This document shows positions 1-6,759 of a stretch of 13,167 nt of DNA, piece by piece (the first letter of the stretch is position 1; every line of letters starts with the position of its first letter). The position numbers were made by a program, and so were the translations under genes. A model generated the notes under the pieces. That model was not told the DNA's origin. It made no database searches and saw only the letters and a program-made list of their open reading frames with translations. The DNA is from Acidobacteriota bacterium. Its GTDB lineage: Bacteria; Acidobacteriota; UBA6911; RPQK01. The stretch lies in assembly GCA_003819755.1 (NCBI GenBank), contig RPQK01000121.1, positions 1 through 13,167 of the forward strand. Direction: 5' to 3'.

Positions 1-13
1 CAGCAGCGCGGAC

Positions 14-55
14 GGGGCGAGACGCCCCTTGCCCCAGTGCAGGCGAGACGCCTGC
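14..55. repeat. Two small hairpins with a shared GGCGAGACGCC core
   Basis: Positions 14-28 form GGGGCG-AGA-CGCCCC (6-bp stem, 3-nt loop). Positions 39-55 form GCAGGCG-AGA-CGCCTGC (7-bp stem, same AGA loop). The shared core and loop indicate two adjacent copies of one short palindromic repeat of the REP type. The window edge may cut a longer array. Confidence 0.6.
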
Positions 56-145
56 GCTCCCAGCGGACGCCTCCACCTTCGAGGCCCTCAGGCCGGTCGA
101 CGCGGTGCCACTTCCTCGGGAGGGTTGGAACAACGATTTGCTGTC

Positions 146-207
146 ACCCAGGGTAGGCCGCAAACCGCGCGGCCAACTCTGGGCTCTGCTACGTGACCCC
201 TTTGGGG
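146..207. repeat. Imperfect hairpin followed by CCCC-TTT-GGGG palindrome
   Basis: Positions 146-161 pair with 169-184 (13 of 16 bases, 7-nt loop). A small perfect stem CCCC-TTT-GGGG follows at 197-207. The stretch has no coding potential. It may be the remnant of a dispersed non-coding repeat; I cannot name the family. Confidence 0.4.
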
Positions 208-250
208 CACAAGCGTCCAAATAAGAAGCCGCATTTTGCGCGAGGCAGGC

Positions 251-420
251 CTTTTGGGAGTGCGGCGGCAACGAGAGGCCGACGCTTTATCAGGCCTCGA
301 GGCGACGGCGCTTTCCCCTATGCACGATCGAGCGTGCACGACATCCTACAGGCCAAAGCGGCGTCGCCTCGAGGCCTGATAAAACGTCGGCCTCTCGTTG
401 CCGCCGCACTCCCAAAAAAG
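251..420. repeat. Large inverted repeat, module B, about 60-bp arms
   Basis: The left arm (about 255-314) and right arm (about 357-416) are reverse complements over roughly 60 bp with about two mismatches. A spacer of about 40 nt lies between them. The spacer contains a near-palindrome at 321-338 (TGCACG...CGTGCA). Both arms include the 10-mer AGGCCTGATA or its complement. A third, single copy of the same module lies at 6965-7046. An RNA copy would fold into a very stable hairpin. Size and structure suit a non-autonomous REP/BIME-like or MITE-like element, but no transposase or target-site duplication was identified. Confidence 0.8.
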
Positions 421-553
421 TCGGACAACGGCCTTAGACGTGCCGTCTAGCCGTTATCCCGGCAGCCTTGCGAGATCCGTAAAGTCTTTCATGGTTCTTC
501 AGGCCGCCCACAGACTATGAAAAACGTTGTTGGTTGCAGGCCGTTAAACCGCC

Positions 554-1012
554 TCACTGCTGCTTCGGTGACTCGGGTCTTCCGAGGCGGCCGGCTCGTC
601 TTCCCCCGCGCTGGCCTTGGGACTCAGGCCGCCCGTATTCGTCGCGTAACGCCAGTTGTGTCCCCCGGGTTTTGTTCATGATTTCAACCGCAGCGAGTCT
701 TTCGGCGTCTCTCCGGCAACTGAAGGCGTTAACCGTCACCTGGTCACCTTTTTGAACCGTAAAGTTACCGTCCAGCCAGGCGGAGTAAGGTCCGACTGCG
801 ATCGAAATAAGGGAGCCATCGACACCCTTGACGACCATTGTCGGCATGCCCTTTCCGGCTTGCACCTGGACATCCTCCACGCTGCCTTGGATCAGCCGAA
901 GATCTTCGCTTTTGAGAGGCTCAGTGCACAGCCGGTTGCCGCCCCAGCGCTGGGCCTGTAAAGGCAGGACGATCAGGAACAAAACGAATGTAACGAGTAT
1001 GTACCGTCTCAT
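554..1012 (-). CDS. Small exported protein, OB-fold-like, Arg/Gly-rich tail
   Basis: The product has 152 aa. The start is fixed by a strong AAGGAG site six bases before the ATG. Residues 1-20 form a Sec signal peptide (Arg-Arg, hydrophobic core, LQA end), so the mature protein begins QRWGGNR, close to the mature start of the neighbouring exported protein (QSWGGSR). Residues 40-125 read as a small beta-barrel with alternating hydrophobic strands, a GMPTMVV strand, a QKGDQVTV turn and a final LRDEYGRP strand. This resembles small periplasmic OB-fold-like proteins of unknown function, though I cannot assign a named family. Cys29 and Cys99 could form a disulfide. Residues 130-152 are Gln/Gly/Arg-rich and probably disordered. 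It is the second gene of a two-gene unit, 66 bp after the TSP3-like gene. The periplasmic location is inferred and the molecular function is unknown. Confidence 0.8.
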   Translation of the reverse strand: MRRYILVTFVLFLIVLPLQAQRWGGNRLCTEPLKSEDLRLIQGSVEDVQVQAGKGMPTMVVKGVDGSLISIAVGPYSAWLDGNFTVQKGDQVTVNAFSCRRDAERLAAVEIMNKTRGTQLALRDEYGRPESQGQRGGRRAGRLGRPESPKQQ

Positions 1013-1027
1013 GATCGGCTCCTTTCG

Positions 1028-1059
1028 GCCCGGGCCTCGGCAAAATGCCAGGCCCGGGC
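1028..1059. other. GC-rich intergenic hairpin between the two exported-protein genes
   Basis: GCCCGGGCCT (1028-1037) pairs perfectly with AGGCCCGGGC (1050-1059), and an inner GGC/GCC pairing closes an AAAAT-type loop. It lies between the stop of the upstream gene (1079) and the AAGGAG site of the downstream gene. In the transcribed direction no T-run follows, so a classical terminator is unlikely. It could stabilise the upstream mRNA, lower readthrough, or reduce access to the nearby ribosome binding site. The structure is plain; the role is inference. Confidence 0.6.
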
Positions 1060-1078
1060 TCTTTTGGGAAGAAGAGAA

Positions 1079-1450
1079 CTACCGGCGGCCTCCACGGCCT
1101 CCGCGGCCGCCACGTCCACCCTGATTCCCGCGCGGCCCGGTGCCGTCACAACTGCCCTGCCCATTGCCGGATCCAGCTCCGTAACCGCTGCCGTCCTTCG
1201 GTCCCTGGCCCTGGTTTCCGGAACCGTCACCGGGCCCGTTGCCTTTGCCTCCTTTGCCCTGGTTGCGTTTTGTGCCGACTGGCTGTCCACAGTCGTCACA
1301 GATGCCGTCACCGTTCGCATCGTTGGGGCACTGCTGGACGGTCGTGCCGCTGACCTGATTTCGGGACCCACCCCAGGACTGCGCCCATACGGCCGTCGAG
1401 CCGAGGATTACTACCGAGAACAACGCCAGAATCTGAATGCTGCGTTTCAT
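1079..1450 (-). CDS. Small exported Gly-rich protein with TSP3-like metal-binding loop
   Basis: The product has 123 aa, with an AAAGGAG site six bases before the ATG. Residues 1-23 are a signal peptide ending VWA, giving a mature start QSWGGSR. Residues 41-54 (CPNDANGDGICDDC) match a thrombospondin type-3/EF-hand-like calcium loop: acidic residues at 44, 48 and 52, Asn46, Gly49, framed by Cys41, Cys51 and Cys54. A fourth Cys is at 101. Residues 62-110 are a disordered Gly/Asn/Asp/Gln-rich region with DGSGN-like quasi-repeats, and the end is an RGG-type tail (GGRGGRGGRGGRR). A sigma-54 promoter lies 53-68 bp upstream of the start, making this the first gene of the unit. Secreted proteins with a DxNGDGxCD loop and Gly-rich tail are known from metagenomes, but their function is not established. 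Calcium or other metal binding is inferred. Confidence 0.8.
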   Translation of the reverse strand: MKRSIQILALFSVVILGSTAVWAQSWGGSRNQVSGTTVQQCPNDANGDGICDDCGQPVGTKRNQGKGGKGNGPGDGSGNQGQGPKDGSGYGAGSGNGQGSCDGTGPRGNQGGRGGRGGRGGRR

Positions 1451-1502
1451 AGCAAGCTCCTTTCAATGAAGCGATCTAGTTACTTTCACCGCAGCATAGT
1501 CA

Positions 1503-1518
1503 GGCAAAGGTCGTGCCA
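1503..1518 (-). promoter_or_regulatory. Sigma-54 (-24/-12) promoter
   Basis: On the minus strand the sequence is TGGCACGACCTTTGCC. It carries the invariant GG and GC dinucleotides exactly 10 bases apart and matches the RpoN consensus TGGCACG-N4-TTGC fully. Predicted transcription starts near 1490-1493, leaving a leader of about 40 nt that includes the AAAGGAG site of the TSP3-like gene. Promoters of this class need an AAA+ enhancer-binding protein; the adjacent regulator is of that family but has lost the domain. Confidence 0.85.
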
Positions 1519-1594
1519 GGGAAGGGCAGATGCGCTAACTGACTAAAAACTGGTTACTTAGCGGAAATCAGAGGGCGTGGTCTACCAGCTGTTT

Positions 1595-1646
1595 GTGCAG
1601 GCGTTGCACTTCGGGGCTGTTCTGAAGCGCAAAAACTGCACTTCAG
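1595..1646. promoter_or_regulatory. Two tandem dyad sites, probable enhancer (UAS) of the sigma-54 promoter
   Basis: Site 1 (1622-1646) is CTGAAGCGCA-N5-TGCACTTCAG, a 10-bp-armed dyad with one mismatch. Site 2 (core 1595-1609) is GTGCA-N5-TGCAC, also followed by TTC. Both share RCGCA/GTGCA-N5-TGCACTTC. Their centres (1634 and 1602) are 32 bp apart, about three helical turns, which places them on the same DNA face. They lie about 90 and 125 bp upstream of the -24/-12 element, the usual range for NtrC-family enhancers. Site 1 overlaps the stop codon of the regulator's HTH frame (1643-1645). The likely ligand is the Fis-type HTH of the adjacent regulator. Confidence 0.65.
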
Positions 1647-2298
1647 TCCCGACCGGTCAGACCGTATTCCTTCAGCCGGTACTGGAGCGTTCGGAGACTG
1701 ATATCCAGTTGTTCGGCTGTCCGTCGCCGGTCGCCGTCGTTCGCCTCGAGGGCTTTCAGGATGGCCGTTTTTTCGATTTCGGCCAGAGTGCGGGTCGAGT
1801 CGACGCCTGGCACAGGGCGGGGAATCTGAACCGGCAAATCGTCGTCTGGCTCTCCGCTACGATATCGGCAATCGGGAAATAGACTTCGCTGTCCGCCCGC
1901 TGGACGAGCCTTTCGTTCTGCAGGATCCTCTGTTCGAGCAGGCGGGATACCACGAGCCTTAACTCATCCGGGCTTTTAAGCGGTTTCGTGAGATAGTCGG
2001 CGGCGCCAAGCTTGATCGCTTCCACCGCAGTCTGGATCGATCCGAAGGCAGTCAGAACCACCACCGGGGTTTCGGGAGCGTTTTCCCTCATCCACCGGAC
2101 CAGCTCGGACCCCGACATCATCGGCATCCGCTCATCGGTGATGACCAGGTCGAAGCTCCTCTGACTCAAGAGCTGGCGCGCTTCTTCACCGTTGGCTGCG
2201 GTCACAACCGCGAAGTCTTTCTCGAGGACCGCCCGCATGAGTTGGCGTTGCGGGGCTTCGTCATCGGCGACCAGGATCGAGAACTTCACCTTTTGCAT
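1643..2298 (-). pseudogene. NtrC-family response regulator lacking its AAA+ domain, HTH out of frame
   Basis: The receiver occupies residues 1-120 and looks intact: acidic pocket Asp12/Asp13, phosphoacceptor Asp55 (ITDERMP), Thr83 and Lys105 (TKP). The linker then runs into FPIADIVAESQT, the usual first residues of the sigma-54 AAA+ domain. There the sequence jumps to DDLPVQIPRP, the usual end of that domain, in the -1 frame (junction about 1838-1850). The roughly 235-residue ATPase, with Walker A, GAFTGA and Walker B, is absent. Read straight on, the protein ends after 180 aa in junk sequence (stop at 1756). The other frame encodes a good Fis-type HTH (LAEIEKTAILKALEAN... RRTAEQLDISLRTLQYRLKEYGL) ending at 1643. 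A TTG at 1837 could in principle restart it. The start at 2298 has a weak AGGGAT site and overlaps the kinase end. Deletion across a short GACGA repeat is a possible cause. Confidence 0.85.
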
Positions 2299-3618
2299 CG
2301 TACTTATCCCTGCGCCCAGCAGCGACGGCCTTCCGGTCAGGAAGAGAAGATACGTGGGCCGGCAGGATTAACCGGCAAACGGCGCCTCTCGGCTCTCGAT
2401 TACGGATATCGATCGTCCCTCCCAGCCGTTCAACAATCTGGCGGGAAACCGGAAGCCCAAGTCCGGTTCCCCGGGTTTTGGTGGTGACGAAGGGCTGAAA
2501 GAGCTCCTCCGGATCCTGGTCTCCTAGCCCCGTGCCTTCGTCACAGATCTCAACCAAATAATTCTGCGTAGACCGATCAATTGTCACGTCGATGGCGGAG
2601 TCCGAGGGGACGCCTCGATAGCGTTCAACAGGATGTTGAGGAACACTTGTCTCAACCCGTCGGGATCGGCTCGCACGGATGCGGGAGGGTCAGGGTCGGG
2701 AAGCTTGAACTCGATTTTCTTCTCGGCCGCCTGGCTGCGCAGTCCCTCTGCGACGCCCGCGACAAGCTCTTTCAGGTCGAGCTCGACCGAGTTAATCGGG
2801 CGCGGCCGGGCGAAAGCCAGCAGGTCCGTGACCAGACGCTCCAGGCGTTCGGCTTCAGTGACCACGGTTGTCATCATTTCCTGCGTATCGTGGTCCGGCG
2901 GAAGGCGTTCCTGGGCTACCTGGGTGAGACCTTTAATGGCGCCCAGAGGGTTTCGAATCTCATGAGCCAGAGTCGCGGAGAGTCGACCGAGAGCCGCCAG
3001 GCGACGTTGGGATTCCTGTTCCGCCTGTAGCTCCAGGAAACTCCGAAGAGTCCGGACGAAAAAATACCCGAGAACGCACAACGCGAAAATTGCCAGGGCG
3101 GACACACCAACATGGAGATACGTCTGGCGGGTAATAAATTCCGCGCTGGATGGATCGATCCCTATCCGCAGGTTGAGCCTCGCCCGCTGGTCGCTGTCGT
3201 GTTCCTGCGGGAGCCCGGGCGGGCCGAATCTTCCACCACCCTGACGGCCCCACCGGGGAGTCCGCACCGCCGTCTCGTACAAGTAGAGATCGTCCGACTG
3301 TCGGCCGCCGGTTGTAAGGGTCTGACCGTTCGGCTCAATCAAGGCGACATACTTTAGCCAGGGATATGAGCCGGACTGAAGTGTTTCGTCTATGACTGGA
3401 CGCCAGGCGTCGGGGTCGAGGCGGTCAGGACCGCGCAGCCGCTCGGTCAAGATCGCCGAGATCTCGTGCGCCCGGTCCTCCAGATAGAGGTTGCGCAACT
3501 CGATCATGCTTGTATAACTGCTGATGGCTGAGACCGCCATGGCGACACAGACGACCGCTACAGCCCCGACAAAAACCCGGGTCGGGAAGTGTCGATAGGT
3601 CCCGGTGTACGAAGTCAT
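2261..3618 (-). pseudogene. Membrane histidine kinase (ZraS/NtrB-like), frameshifted
   Basis: The chosen start is MTSYTGTYRH at 3618; an upstream in-frame ATG at 3768 would add 50 Pro/Arg-rich residues overlapping another gene. The ribosome site is weak. Transmembrane segments are at about 12-35 and 168-190, flanking a periplasmic sensor of about 130 residues with a Gly-rich stretch (GRQGGGRFGPPG). The dimerisation/phosphoacceptor helix has His219 (LAHEIRNPLGAIKG). The N box is LLNAIEASP, after which the frame breaks and stops at 2584. The missing G1 (CDEGTGLGD), F (FQPF) and G2 (GTGLGLPVS) boxes continue in another frame to 2261. Restoring one base in the CCCC run (plus-strand GGGG, 2606-2609) gives a continuous ...ASPSDSAIDVTID... 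sequence. The gene lies upstream of and overlaps the NtrC-type regulator, so they form a cognate pair. Either a true null mutation or a homopolymer sequencing error is possible. Confidence 0.85.
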
Positions 3619-3665
3619 TGCGGATATTCTAGTCTTCGATACGGCTGGTTTCGAGAGCGGAAACG

Positions 3666-3962
3666 GTGGCGCACGATAACGTGATGCGGGATGGCTTGGC
3701 CCGCCTCTTAGAGGCAGAGCCCGACAGAGTCGTCGTGGGTGAAGCAGAGAGGGCGGTGAATGAGGCACTCAAGACCGGAGTCTTCGCTCAGCGGGGTGAA
3801 GCCACCCGGGTTATTACCGCGGACATGCCCGAGGTAAGAGTCATCGGTCTTTGCATGTTCGACGAGGCCGAACGCGCGCAGACCATGCTCGCCGCAGGAG
3901 CCGCCGGCTACCTGAGGAAAAGCAGCCAAGCGAGCGGGGCGTGCGCCGGTTCTGGCAACTGA
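3666..3962 (+). pseudogene. Relic of a NarL/FixJ-type response regulator receiver
   Basis: A GTG-started frame of 98 codons. Residues 2-28 match the start of a NarL-type receiver (VAxDNVMRDGLARLLEAEPD...VVGEA), and residues 46-85 match its second half (GEATRVITADMPEVRVIGLCMF ... AAGAAGYLRKS, with the conserved Lys). The segment between them, which should carry the phosphoacceptor Asp (DVVLMDxxMPGMNG), is missing and replaced by unrelated residues. The N-terminal DDH acidic pair is reduced to HDN. The frame stops shortly after the conserved Lys, with no LuxR-type HTH. It starts only 47 bp from the divergent frameshifted kinase and precedes a NarL-family kinase, which may have been its partner. 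It is probably non-functional. Confidence 0.7.
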
Positions 3963-4102
3963 GCCGCCGATCGTATAGAATTGGGTCCTCTCTTCTCCTG
4001 AGGAAGGCGAAGTCAGCAGAACGATTCGTTCCGCGATCCTTCACGGCTGCTCCCGTGTTCAGTCCCTTCGTTCAAAGATTTGGCTGGGAAGCGAACTGGG
4101 CT

Positions 4103-6613
4103 ATGAAAGCACGAAAGAACAATTCCCGAAACACCGGACAAAACTCAGGGTCAACGGCGGACACACGGGGCAGATCGCAGTCGGGGCAGTCGCCCCTTTC
4201 CCCACCTTCGAGTGACCGGGTCAGTGAAGAGCAGTTCAACGCTTTCTTTGACAACGCCAATGTCGGGGCGACACAACTCGACACTTGCGGCCGGTTCCTG
4301 GCAGTCAATGATCGCTTCAGCCAGATCACGGGCTACAGTCGGGAGGAACTCCTGGCCGGCATGACTCCACTTGACCTGTCTTACCCAGCTGACCGCGAGC
4401 GGGACCGGGAGCATCTGATGCCGTTCATCGAAGGCAAGACTTCACCGTACCAGGTCGAAAAGCGCTACGTCCGCAAGGACGGTCGAGTCATTTGGGTGAA
4501 GATCACGGGCGGTGCGGTCCGAGACATTGACGGGCGCGTGGTGCGAACGGCCGGCATCATTGAAGATATTACCGCCCGCAAGAATACGGAGGCGGAACTC
4601 GACGCGCTGCGCCGCCGCCTCGACGCCGATCTGAACTCCATGGTGCGGCTCCACCAGATCAGCACCAGGTTCTTCCGGGAGGCCGACCTGAGGGCCCTGC
4701 TCGAGGAGAGCCTGGAAACGGCCATCGATATTACCGGCGCGGACATGGGGAAGATACAGCTCTTCGACGAGGCTTCCAGCACGCTTCACATAATGGTTTA
4801 CCGTGGTTTTGACCAACGGTTTCTCAACTTCTTCGCGACGATTGGAGTAGGCCGCGCTGCCTGCGGGGAGGCGGCCAGGCGAAGGGAACGGGTCGTTGTC
4901 GAGAACATTGCGGAAAGCGCGCTGTTCGTTGGTACGCCAGAACTGGAGGTTATGCTGGAGGCGGGGGTCAAGGCCATTCAGTCAACGCCGCTCATCAGCC
5001 GAGCCGGCCGCCTCGTTGGAGTACTTTCAACGCATTACCGAGAGCCCTCCCGTCCCGACGAGCAAAACCTGCGCCTGCTGGACGTCCTGGCCCGTCAGGT
5101 GACTGATCTGATTGAGGCGCAGCAGTCTCAAGAGGCCTTGCGTGAGAGTGAACGGCGCCTTCACGATGTCATCGATCACGCCAATGCGACCGTCTGGCTC
5201 AAGGACCTCGAAGGCCGGTTCCTCATGACCAACCGGTATATGGAAAAGGAACTGGGCCTGTCGAAGGATCAGATCCTCGGACGAACCGTTTTTGACCTGT
5301 TTCTTGAACGTGAAGCGGCTCAATACGATGCCAATGATCGACAGGTATTGACTTACGGACAGCCCAGGGAATTCGAGGAGACTCAGACCGAGGCAGACGG
5401 TGAACACACATACATCGCCAGGAAATTCCCGTTGCGGAATGCGGAAGGGCAGATCTATGCCCTCTGCGCTATCTGCACCGACGTGACCGAACGCAAGGCG
5501 GCGGAGCAGGCCTTACGCCACAGCCGAGAAGATCTCAACCGTGCCCAGGCCGTCGCTCAGACAGGGAGTTGGCGACTGGATGTTCGGCGAAACGAGTTGC
5601 TCTGGTCGGATGAAGCACATAGGATCTTCGGCATTCCACGTGGGACGCCGCTCACCTATGAGACCTTCCTTTTCGCAGTGCACCCGGAAGACCGTGAGTT
5701 GGTGGACCAGAAGTGGGAGGACGCCCTTCAAGGTGAACGCTATGAGGTCGAGCACCGCATTATTGTCGGGCGGGAGGTCAAGTGGATCCGCGAGAAGGCG
5801 GAGTTGGAGTTCGACGGTGAGGGGAAACTGTTGGGAGGATTCGGAACTTGCCAGGACATCACGCAGCGAAAAAAGACCGAGGAGGATCTGCGCGAGTTAA
5901 CGGTCACGCTTGAGGAACGGGTGGTACGGCGTACGGCCGAGCTTGAGCTGCGGGCCGCTCAGCTTTCGCGACTCCATCACGAACTGACCAGGGTGGAGCA
6001 GAAGGAGCGCCGGCGTCTGGCCGAGTTACTTCACGACGGGTTGCAGCAGATGCTGGTCGCGGCGAAGTTTCGCGTGACCGAGACGCGTCAGCGAGTCCAG
6101 GAGAACGATGCGGTTCAGCAGAACCTGAACCAAATCGATGAGCTCCTGACGCAGGCGATTGAAACTTCCCGTTCTCTCACAATGGAGCTCTCACCGCCCG
6201 TCCTCCAGGAGCTTGGATTGATACCGGCCCTGGGGTGGTTGGCCGATTTCATTGCCACGAGGCACGGCGTTCAAGTAAAAGTTTTTGCCGCCAGGAAAGC
6301 GGAGCCTTCCTCCCAGGAGGTCGCCCTTCTGCTGTTCCCGGTCGTTCGCGAATTGTTGTTCAACGTCGTCAAACACGCCGGGGTCAAGGCAGCAAATGTA
6401 ACACTCGAGCGCGAGGATCAAGGCCTGAGACTGAAAGTCACCGACCAAGGTTGTGGTTTTGATTCTTCCAAGTGGCAGACCATGTGCGCCGGCTCGGCCT
6501 GTGGTTTTGGTTTGTTAGACGTGCAAAACCGTGTGGAGTTGGCCGGCGGCAAACTGGAAGTCGACAGTGCCCCCGGCCGAGGCACCACAGTTACGGTAAC
6601 AGTGCCCCTCTAA
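4103..6613 (+). CDS. Cytoplasmic PAS-GAF-PAS-PAS histidine kinase, NarL family (HisKA_3)
   Basis: The product has 836 aa from the ATG at 4103 (MKARKNNSRN). The frame stays open back to 3851, but that part overlaps the receiver relic and reads as Arg-rich junk. Domains: a polar disordered leader 1-40; PAS 43-160 (ending GIIEDITARK); GAF 185-340; PAS 347-465 (CTDVTERK); PAS 485-590 with a PAC-like GTCQDITQRK end; a coiled coil 591-630; HisKA_3 634-700 with phosphoacceptor His644 in RRRLAELLHDGLQQ; HATPase 740-836 with N box RELLFNVVKHA, G1 DQGCGFD and G2 GFGLLDVQNR. No transmembrane segment or receiver is present, so it senses internal signals and should pass phosphate to a NarL-type regulator. 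The only nearby candidate is the broken receiver upstream, so the kinase may be an orphan. Cys796 and Cys800 sit in the ATP lid. Confidence 0.9.
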   Translation: MKARKNNSRNTGQNSGSTADTRGRSQSGQSPLSPPSSDRVSEEQFNAFFDNANVGATQLDTCGRFLAVNDRFSQITGYSREELLAGMTPLDLSYPADRERDREHLMPFIEGKTSPYQVEKRYVRKDGRVIWVKITGGAVRDIDGRVVRTAGIIEDITARKNTEAELDALRRRLDADLNSMVRLHQISTRFFREADLRALLEESLETAIDITGADMGKIQLFDEASSTLHIMVYRGFDQRFLNFFATIGVGRAACGEAARRRERVVVENIAESALFVGTPELEVMLEAGVKAIQSTPLISRAGRLVGVLSTHYREPSRPDEQNLRLLDVLARQVTDLIEAQQSQEALRESERRLHDVIDHANATVWLKDLEGRFLMTNRYMEKELGLSKDQILGRTVFDLFLEREAAQYDANDRQVLTYGQPREFEETQTEADGEHTYIARKFPLRNAEGQIYALCAICTDVTERKAAEQALRHSREDLNRAQAVAQTGSWRLDVRRNELLWSDEAHRIFGIPRGTPLTYETFLFAVHPEDRELVDQKWEDALQGERYEVEHRIIVGREVKWIREKAELEFDGEGKLLGGFGTCQDITQRKKTEEDLRELTVTLEERVVRRTAELELRAAQLSRLHHELTRVEQKERRRLAELLHDGLQQMLVAAKFRVTETRQRVQENDAVQQNLNQIDELLTQAIETSRSLTMELSPPVLQELGLIPALGWLADFIATRHGVQVKVFAARKAEPSSQEVALLLFPVVRELLFNVVKHAGVKAANVTLEREDQGLRLKVTDQGCGFDSSKWQTMCAGSACGFGLLDVQNRVELAGGKLEVDSAPGRGTTVTVTVPL

Positions 6614-6759
6614 GGGCTTTGTTACGGCGCGGGCGCCAGTAGTTCCCCCCTCGGGCGAACAGCGCAAGCCATTTCTTTCCATGCCTGCACTTTAGGGCCT
6701 GGCCAGGCAGGAGCGGGAGGAGGAACTCCTCGCACCCCTGCCCCGGCATAAGCGCTCAC

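Larger units (their letters stand above)
1..553. other. Gene-free repeat-rich region
   Basis: No credible gene is seen. Open frames across this stretch are low-complexity products of inverted repeats and lack a ribosome binding site or recognisable domain. It holds small GGCGAGACGCC-type hairpins (14-55), an imperfect hairpin plus a CCCC-TTT-GGGG palindrome (146-207), and a large inverted repeat (251-420). About 100 bases of featureless sequence separate the inverted repeat from the stop of the exported OB-fold-like protein. Confidence 0.7.

Noticed and set aside
193..450. Open frame of 85 codons on the plus strand over the inverted repeat
   Set aside because: It is the translation of both arms of module B; a similar peptide appears in other frames at 6756-7298. 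No ribosome site or domain.
1036..1052. TGGCATTTTGCC on the minus strand as a second sigma-54 site
   Set aside because: The GG and GC are only 6 bases apart instead of 10, and it is part of the intergenic hairpin.
1064..1546. Plus-strand frame antisense to the Gly-rich exported protein
   Set aside because: Shadow of a GC-rich gene that has a strong ribosome site, signal peptide and promoter on the other strand.
1838..1850. Programmed -1 frameshift joining receiver and HTH
   Set aside because: No slippery heptamer is visible at the junction, and the missing ATPase is better explained by a deletion.
3851..4102. Extension of the PAS-GAF kinase to an upstream ATG
   Set aside because: The added 84 residues are Arg-rich, overlap the receiver relic in another frame and match no domain; ATG at 4103 fits better.
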